Source: Catenaria anguillulae PL171 (taxonomy: Eukaryota > Blastocladiomycota > Blastocladiomycetes > Blastocladiales > Catenariaceae). Taken from it: a DNA stretch of 64,000 bases. The stretch is from contig MCFL01000018.1 in the NCBI GenBank assembly GCA_002102555.1, positions 124,001 to 188,000 of the forward strand, given 5' to 3'. This document shows, one piece after another, positions 57,034 to 64,000 of the stretch. The notes below the pieces were generated by a model, which saw nothing but the letters and a program-made list of their open reading frames with translations, was not told the origin of the DNA and searched no databases. Every line of letters begins with the position of its first letter. Within the stretch, counting starts at the first letter, position 1. Both the position numbers and the translations under genes were made by a program.

Positions 57034-58787
57034 ATGCGCAATCACTCGGCCGCCGGGTCACGGACCCATTCCCGCCAAGGGTCAACGTCGTCGGCCATGG
57101 CTGTTCCCGCGAGTGTTGATCCAGTCCCGCCAACCACAATCCGTCCTGCAACAACCTCCGTCGTCGAAATAGCAACCGTGCCCTCTCCACCGCCATACCA
57201 TCACAAGGAGAGTTTACCACCGCAGCTGAGCAAGTGGGTTACAACGTTGCAAAGCGCATTTGCCGTTCGTATTGCATCCTTACTGGCATCCATTGCTTGC
57301 CACTCTCAACGCTGACATGAACATTCTGTGGACACGCAATTCCTGACATAGGCAGATCTCCACCAACTCCAAGACGACCTTGATGCAAGTAACCGTGCAG
57401 CTCTCGCTGCCTCTGCGACCGCCCACGCCGCACAAATGGCCGACATGGAATCCAAACTCGCCGAGGCGCATGACGCGCTCGCACGTGCGCAGCCGGCCAT
57501 AAAGTACCGCCCGCACGCTCACCGCTTGCTTGTGGACACGTTCCGGGCACGTCAGGATGCACGAATGTGCGCGGCCTTGTTCCTGTTGTGGAAACGGCGC
57601 GCGCACCTTGTCACAGAGGAACATCGCAAGATGGTTGCGGCAAACCGGCACACGCATCAGGTTGTCCTTCGGAAGGCGTTCAACGGGTGGTTTCGGGTGG
57701 TGAGGGAGGCGTGGAGGCAAGAGCGTGACCAGCGGTTAGATGTATGTGCCGCGATAGTGTTGTCATGGGAACCATGGTCTGACATGAGCCAAAATGACGT
57801 GTGCACATCACACAGGAGAAAACAAAGGTCGCTGTCGCTCAGGCAACACATGACTTGGAATCCCGGCTACGCGACCTTGCCCGAGAGCTCCAAGACGAAA
57901 AGCGGCGGCGGCACGAGTTGGTCCGCGAGCAAAAGGTCCATGAAGCGGAAATGCGGGCCGCATTTGTCCGAGGGTTGAGTGCATTGAATATGGAAACCAT
58001 GGCCGTGTTGCAGCCCATGATGGCGTCACAGGCATCGCAGTACGTTTTCCGACAAGCGTGTTTGACTATCATTCGTGTAGATTGACAATGTCAGTGTTTG
58101 TCCTGCAGCAGAGATTCTCAAGATGATGCTGACGGCGACAACGAATCCATTATCGTCGTTCAATCAGCCGTTGAGGAGCAATCTATCCTGGTGGATTCGC
58201 ATCTCTGGAACCCACCGGACCAAGCATCGGCCCCCGCTGCCAGCGCCTCTACTGGGGGCAATTTCCTCAGCGTCGACAACCCTGCCGACCCACTACGCCT
58301 GTCTGTTCTCTCCGGGTCCTATTCAAGCATTCGTCGGTCCGCTTCACCTATACCCAGCGGCATTGCGCGAACTTCCGCATCCTCTTTAGCCCACAACCAC
58401 CAGCGCCCAACTACAAACTCTGCCGCAAGTCGACCAGCAAGTGTGGCCTCAAACCATCCAAAGGCTGTGCCGGCGACAAAGGCACGCAACAAGGCCAACG
58501 GCGGATCCACAAGTGCATCTAGACGGTCTTCGTTCACATTTCGCGCGCCAGACGATGGCACCAACAGCGCGAGGGCACATGCGCCTGATCCAGTCCGGCT
58601 GATGCAGGGCAAGAAGCATCACTCGTCTACGGCATCCATCAAGAGCTTGAGGGAACCCGTGTACGTCGAACGGCACGCACGGCCGGCTGTCGGGCCTGAC
58701 GGTGGAGCAGGCGCTGGCGTCGGGGCGGTGAGGGGGCAGACAGGCAGGGTGGGGCCGGGCATGGCGACGGGCTTCTTTTCGCCGTAG
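57034..58787 (+). CDS. POC5: POC5-like centriolar protein
   Basis: Exons 57034-57264, 57352-57741, 57816-58039 and 58112-58787 (58109 also possible), about 506 aa. Two WR-type coiled-coil repeats typical of centrin-binding proteins read FRARQDARMCAALFLLWKRR and LRKAFNGWFRVVREAWRQER. They are followed by a long coiled coil (QATHDLESRLRDLARELQDE) and the POC5 signature EMRAAFVRGLSALNMETMAV. The C-terminus is Ser/Ala-rich and disordered. POC5 is a centriole distal-lumen protein needed for centriole elongation and kept only in organisms with centrioles and flagella. The frame is clean. Confidence 0.83.
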
Positions 58788-58847
58788 ATTAGGGGACGAT
58801 AGGAGAGTGCCGTTTGCTTAGAGACTTGTTTTGTCATTTCACTCACA

Positions 58848-58856
58848 TATATACTT
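58848..58856 (+). promoter_or_regulatory. TATA-like box
   Basis: CATATATAC lies about 180 bp upstream of the likely start at 59036 of the small Met/Gln-rich gene, so it could serve as its core promoter. This is a motif match only. Confidence 0.3.
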
Positions 58857-59035
58857 TTGCAATGCTTATCGCGTTAGCCAGTCTCACTCACATGTCTCAC
58901 TGCACAACTGTACGCCCACGCGGCATGCAGCTGCACTCAAATACTCGGACTGGGCCCTCGGCTGCTGTCGAGCGTCCAGCTTTTCATGCCATTGCGATAC
59001 TGAAGGAATTCGAAATCGCCAACACTCCTTCCAAC

Positions 59036-59530
59036 ATGGATCCCGACCTTGACCCGACCTATCCGCACCCACACCATTGCCACCTCGTCAATCCCATGGC
59101 CAACCCTTTCCACTCGCCGCTCGTGCTCATCCCTCCTCTCTTTGCCGTCGACCCGAACAATCCGATGCAGCGCACCTCGGTCGACCACCCGACTGGCCCC
59201 ATCACACAGCCTCAAGCCGCCAACACGGAATCCACCTCAACCACGACCAGCCGTGCCGCCATGGAGTCCGCTCAGCCGCACGACTCGCAAACGCAAATGC
59301 GCCTCGATGCGCGTGATCAAGATGCCAGGATGGCAACGCTAGCCCAGGAACAGATTGAGCTGGACCGCCAGGAGCAGTTGCGCAAGAACAATAAGGATCA
59401 GGAAGAGCAACAAGCGCCGGCGTACATGTTTATTCGTGATGTGAGTATGGCGTGGGGCGATGCCGGTTCGGGCGAAGCGCAGAGGCGTGCGGCGCAAGCA
59501 AAGGCAGCGGCGGGTCAGAACAATGAGTGA
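59036..59530 (+). CDS. Small Gln/Asp-rich protein of unknown function
   Basis: A 164-codon frame starts MDPDLDPTYPHPHHCHLVNP and continues through His/Pro-rich sequence, a Ser/Thr region (TESTSTTTSRAAMESAQP) and a charged helix (ARDQDARMATLAQEQIELDR, QLRKNNKDQEEQQ), ending RRAAQAKAAAGQNNE. The same frame is open upstream to 58814, but those residues look like leader. No introns or domains are visible. The composition is more protein-like than random, but I do not recognise a family and call it hypothetical. Confidence 0.5.
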   Translation: MDPDLDPTYPHPHHCHLVNPMANPFHSPLVLIPPLFAVDPNNPMQRTSVDHPTGPITQPQAANTESTSTTTSRAAMESAQPHDSQTQMRLDARDQDARMATLAQEQIELDRQEQLRKNNKDQEEQQAPAYMFIRDVSMAWGDAGSGEAQRRAAQAKAAAGQNNE

Positions 59531-59711
59531 TTCAAGTCGAAGGAAATCATGCCGTGATCGGGTGGGTTGAGACTACGCCCAGAGTGAGGTTGATGTCATG
59601 AACGAGGAGCAGTGGCGGTACATTGTGGAAAACGAAGATGGTATGATATGTACAAACGTTTGAATTTGATCTGTGAAACGAGCCATGAGAGAGAAACTGA
59701 AGAGAGTGGAT

Positions 59712-60346
59712 TTAGACAACCACAGCTGAGCTCAAGCATTGATTCACAACGCTCGACAAGGCATTGTTCTCCAACGCAGCTGCAACCCGCTCCTTGTCGT
59801 TGAGCTGCTTGTTGACTGTTTGACACAGGATTGAACGATGGGTGGGTCAGCCCCGAAGCAGAAATGGTGTGTTCACAACTGAAAAGAAACGGACCAGCAG
59901 CCTCGGAATTGTGCGTCCCCTCAGTCACCATGACCGTCACCTTGAACCTTGGTGGCAACGACCGCAGAAGCCGAACCCGAATGCACAAACCAATCAACGT
60001 GGCCATGGAGCAATGCGGAATCGTGGGTGTGAACCGCACAGTGATGGAGCTCTGGTCGTCATCCACGGAAATGAGGCGGAGTTGGGTGACATTGAGCTGT
60101 TCCAGGGTGAGAGGGTGTTCTGGATCGTTGATGTTGCGAATCAGATCTGTCATTCAAGCCGGAACGGTGGTGTTGTCAGCGTCTTGGAAAGGACGCAGTT
60201 GGTAACTCGAAAGCAAGGTGCCGCTCACCAAAAATCTCTTCGGCGTCGAAAGCATCAGGCATGGACTCGTCCTCTTCGTGGGCGCGGGGCACGCGTGTCG
60301 AGGTCGAGGTTTCGTAGACGGTTGGGTTCTCGTTTTGCAGAGTCAT
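59712..60346 (-). CDS. CIA2: Cytosolic Fe-S cluster assembly factor CIA2 (MIP18 family)
   Basis: Exons 60229-60346, 59895-60146 and 59712-59815, 157 aa, phases agree (donors GTGAGC and GTCCGT). The start [20 protein letters not shown] leads to [20 protein letters not shown] then [40 protein letters not shown] (the conserved Cys of the DUF59/MIP18 fold in [11 protein letters not shown]) and [22 protein letters not shown]2 acts with CIA1 and MMS19 in the targeting complex that delivers Fe-S clusters to DNA polymerases, helicases and glycosylases. No frame break. Confidence 0.92.
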
Positions 60347-60652
60347 TTTGAAGGTGCATAGAATCTTTGCTCTGGATATGCATAGGTGTGGAGCAGACTC
60401 AACCAAGTTCTTTCAATCCTGCTTCATATGTACCTGAAGGCAAATAGCCCAGTGATTGCTGGTATGATGTCACGTGATCGCTGATGCATGAAGGACGACA
60501 CTCCTGTCCCAACCATCCCTCCAGGCGATTCTCGCAGGCACAACACGAAGTGAATTCCCATAGCATCCATGGACGCATGCAGACAATGAATCCTTGGTTT
60601 TGATGAAAAAAAGCGTATTCCAACCGTCAACACCCAATCATCCGCCATCAAA
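60347..60652. promoter_or_regulatory. Divergent promoter region between CIA2 and DHX37
   Basis: This 306-bp region should contain both promoters. I see no TATA box, binding-site repeat or RNA gene in it. Confidence 0.3.
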
Positions 60653-63600
60653 ATGGGCAAAAACCGCGTTCGATTCAACGAGAGGGCTCGCGCCGCCAAG
60701 AAGGGCCAAAAGCCAGTGGCCGCCGAGGTTCCTGAGTACGATCCCAATGCCGCCATCCTGGATCCCACAGTCCTGGCCAAGGTGTCTGAAGTGTCAAAGC
60801 CAAAGGTCTGTGTGTGCTGTACTTTCCTCTGGGCAAGCATGAAGAGCGGGAGATGACCGAAAATCGCGTCCGTTCGATTTCAACAGGATGAACCGCTGCC
60901 CGAGGGCATGAGCAAGAAGAAGCGGAAGCGATTCGAGCAGTTTGTGGTATGCGATCGCTGCTTCACGTCTGATCGCCCAAGTTGCCGTTGTGGTAACTCA
61001 CTTGATCTCACGCGATTATGTAGGCCAAGAAGGAGAAGAAGGAGGAGCGAGTTCAGCTTCTCGAAAAGCTCTCGACATCATCATTTGATCATCAACTGCT
61101 GCAATCCTCTGCTCGTCTTGGTACAGCCGTACGTTGCTGACTCTCATTCGCTTCATATCCTGTATCTCCCATCTTGCTGACATTCCCATCGATCGTGCCC
61201 TGTAGAAACTGTCCAAAAAGGAAGCTCTGTCGCGCGCGCTCCTCGAAGAAAAGATGGGCTTGACCCCTTCCGTCGACCTTTACGTTCATCGCAAGCACGA
61301 GGCGAAACAAGCCGAAGATGCTGCCGAAGATGCCATGGACGTCGACTTTGCACCATCCTCCTCCTCGCGATCCGCAGTGCAAACGGTCGACTTTTCTGGC
61401 CCAGGTGTTAAATCCATCGTCTCACTTGGCGCATCAGCCAACTCGAGCGATCTCGACGAAGTCACTGACGCGCCACCATCCAAGAAGCGCAAAAAGAACA
61501 AGAAGCGCAAGTCGGAAACACCCGATGAGCCTGCGCTTGCCGCCGGATCCTCTTGCCGGATCGATGATTCCGACTCTGACATGGAGCCCATACCCGTCAT
61601 TTCTGGCGGATCGACCAAGCAAAAGGTGTATGTGATTCCGGATCGGGATCCTGCCATTGCGGAGGCGCGCATGAATTTGCCCGTGGTGCAAGAGGAGGAT
61701 CGGGTCATGGAAACCATCAACTCAAATTCGGTCACGGTGTTGTGTGGTGAGACCGGTTCGGGTAAGACGACCCAGGTGCCGCAGTTCTTGTACGAGGCTG
61801 GCTTTTCGCATGCGGAGTCTGGTATGTACTTCGGCATCTCCTCTCGCCACGCATTGAGACTCACGTGTTGCTTTTGTTTTCGTAGATTTTCCGGGCTTGA
61901 TTGGCGTCACTCAACCTCGTCGTGTCGCCGCCGTCTCCATGTCCCAACGTGTCGGCCAAGAGCTCAATCGCATCGACCATGTCTCGTATCAAATCCGGTT
62001 CGAAAAGACAACCAACCCCAACACCCGCATCCACTTCATGACCGATGGTGTTCTATTGAAGGAAGTCTCTCAAGACCTCCTACTGTCCAAGTACTCGGTG
62101 ATGATTGTCGACGAAGCGCACGAGCGCAACATGAACACGGATATCCTCATTGGCGTCCTGTCCCGCGTCGTCACTCTGCGTGAAACGCTCAGCAAGGAAT
62201 GGGCCGCGAAAAAGGCCACGGCCGAGCGGCTTGGCACACCCTTTTCCGACCCGCGTGTCACACCGCTCAAGCTCATCATCATGTCGGCTACCCTGCGAGT
62301 CTCCGACTTCACGCTCAACACACGTCTGTTTCCAATGCCCCCGCCCGTCATCAACGTGCAAGCTCGCCAGTTCCCAGTCACGGTACATTTCAACCGCCGA
62401 ACGCCCGACAATCACATTCTCGAGGCGTACAAGAAGGTGTGCAAGATTCACAAGCGTCTGCCGCCTGGTGGGATCTTGGTGTTCATGACGGGCCAGAACG
62501 AGATTTACGATTTGGTGAATCGGCTGAAGAAGAAGTTCCCGGCAAAGGAGGCGGCGGCGGTTGAGGTAGAACCCGTCACAGGATCGGCCAAGGGCAAGCG
62601 TGGGAAGAAAGGTAAAGCCGTGCAACCGCCAAGCAAGGTAGCCATTGTGCACGATGAGCCGAAGGACGATGCATCCGCGACGCTTGAGGATCGGATGGCG
62701 GAAATGGACACGGGCCTTGTTCGTCGGGCAACCGTGAGCTCCGAAGCACGAGCGGTGGAGTCGCAGAGCAAACGGGGTGACACGGTGCAACTCAAGCCGA
62801 CCGAGGGCCTGTCTGCTCCTTCTCCCGCTTCGGCAGCTGGTACCGAGGCCGAGGAAGACCTGGAGGAGTTTCTTCTTTCGGAGGATGAGGACGACATGGA
62901 TGCCGATCTCGACGACGATTTTGATCCCGCCGAACGCGACGACTACGCCGACGGTGATTCCGATGACGATGACGACGAGCCCGCCGCCCCGCTTCACGTG
63001 CTCCCTCTGTACTCGCTTCTCTCCACCGACCAACAAATGCGCGTCTTTGACAAGGTGCCCGAAGGCCACCGCCTTTGTGTTGTTGCCACCAACGTTGCCG
63101 AAACCTCGCTCACGATCCCGGGCATTCGCTATGTCGTTGACTGTGGCAAGGTCAAGGAAAAGGTCTACGACTCGTCCACTTCGATTCAAAACTTTGTTGT
63201 CAACTGGACCTCGAAAGCGTCAGCAGATCAGCGTGCCGGTCGTGCCGGCCGTACGGGACCTGGCCATTGCTATCGCTTGTTCTCGTCGGCCGTGTACGAA
63301 CACCAGTTCCAGCAGTTTTCCGATCCCGAGGTGTTGCGCATGCCCATTGAAGGTGTCGTACTGCAGCTCAAGGCCATGAACATTGACAATGTCATCAACT
63401 TCCCGTTCCCGACGCCCCCCAACCGGTCCGATCTGGCCAAGGCCGAAAAGATGTTGCAGTCGCTCGGCGCCTTGGACGCCAATGGCAAGGTCACGCCCGT
63501 GGGTGTCAAGATGAGCCAGCTGCCGATTCATCCGCGATTTGCCAAGATGCTGTTGCTCGGGATGCAGGGCGGGCTGATTGAGTACGCAATTGCTGTCGTG

Positions 63601-64000
63601 GCCGCATTGTCGGTGGGCGAAATGTTTGTATCCATGACCGAGTTGCAGCGTGCAGCCCAAGAGGAAGGCGATGGCAGCAAGAAGCCGCCTGAAGCCAAGA
63701 GTGAGGAGGAGGAGGAGGGAAAGGATGATGGAGCCGAGGAAGGGCAAGGCGCAAAGGAAATGCTCATGGCCAAGGTCATCAACAAGTTTGCCGGACCCAA
63801 GCGGACGAGTGATGCCTTATTCTACCTCAACCTGGTTGGTGCTTTCGAGTATGCTGGCGGGTCGCCTCAGTTTTGCCAGCAAAATCACCTCCGTCTCAAG
63901 GCCATGTTGGAAATTCGCGCGCTTCGCAAGCAACTCACGGCCATGGTGCAAACCATCAACCCCTCCCTAACCGTCACCATGAACCCTCGCATGGCGCCGC
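60653..64000 (+). CDS. DHR1: DEAH-box rRNA-processing helicase DHX37/Dhr1, 3' partial
   Basis: Exons 60653-60805, 60887-60946, 61024-61128, 61206-61821 and 61886 to the window end; all donors and acceptors are GT-AG and the frame is clean. The N-terminus is basic (MGKNRVRFNERARAAKKGQK, SKKKRKRFEQF, SKKRKKNKKRKSE). Helicase motifs: Walker A GETGSGKT near 61746, TQPRRVAA, DEAH near 62109, SATLRVSDF near 62280, acidic insert around 62820-62980, VATNVAETSLTIPG and QRAGRAGRTG near 63227. Dhr1/DHX37 releases the U3 snoRNA from the small-subunit processome in the nucleolus. The OB-fold end lies beyond 64000; expect about 1,250 aa in total. Confidence 0.95.

Noticed and set aside
1-64000. tRNA, rRNA, CRISPR arrays, operons and riboswitches.
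   Set aside because: I found no sequence with the landmarks of these features. The intron-rich genes, with no operon-like runs, are those of a eukaryotic nuclear genome.

Overview
The window is nuclear DNA of a flagellated (zoosporic) fungus. Genes on both strands are dense and interrupted by short GT-AG introns of about 45-90 nt with donors such as GTACGT or GTATGT. The Ppz-type phosphatase and the Plavaka-like DNA transposon point to Fungi, while a POC5-type centriole gene points to a lineage that still builds centrioles. A TmcB/TmcC-like membrane protein fits as well. Blastocladiomycota or Chytridiomycota are my best guesses; the species is not identified.

Layout. 0-13 kb: a broken TmcB-like gene, an AN1 zinc-finger protein, the Hsp90 co-chaperone AHA1, a small C2 protein, and a long membrane protein with an ectodomain of decapeptide repeats. 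13-31.7 kb: two tandem DUF2945/HVA1 Tudor genes, a Q-rich small gene, a large unknown gene, Ppz phosphatase, an unknown gene ending in a CaaX box, TSG101/Vps23, a sphingomyelinase-like phosphodiesterase with an extra N-terminal domain, a transcription-type cyclin, a small unknown gene and Rad23. 32-39.4 kb: CWC22, TIM13, an LMBR1-family membrane protein and RBM42. 39.5-47.9 kb: an apparently complete DNA transposon with matching inverted ends, an open nine-exon Plavaka/CACTA-like transposase and a second, intact gene of unknown function. 49-64 kb: a RING-H2 protein with several SUMO-interaction motifs, a secreted protein, an F-box protein, TIP41, POC5, a small unknown gene, the cytosolic Fe-S assembly protein CIA2, and the start of the rRNA-processing helicase DHX37/Dhr1.

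Most host genes are housekeeping: ubiquitin and ESCRT traffic (ZFAND, TSG101, Rad23, RING-H2), TOR/PP2A signalling (TIP41), splicing and RNA binding (CWC22, RBM42), ribosome synthesis (DHX37) and mitochondrial import (TIM13). They do not form an operon-like system. The accessory region is the transposon.

A technical point matters for any reader. Many genes in the first ~31.7 kb are broken by single missing bases, often in short homopolymers, and exon lengths return to frame exactly when one base is allowed per break. From 31.7 to 64 kb I found only one such break, at about 52.3 kb. I read these as assembly errors rather than pseudogenes, and gene spans are given accordingly. Exon borders were derived by eye from splice signals and reading phase.
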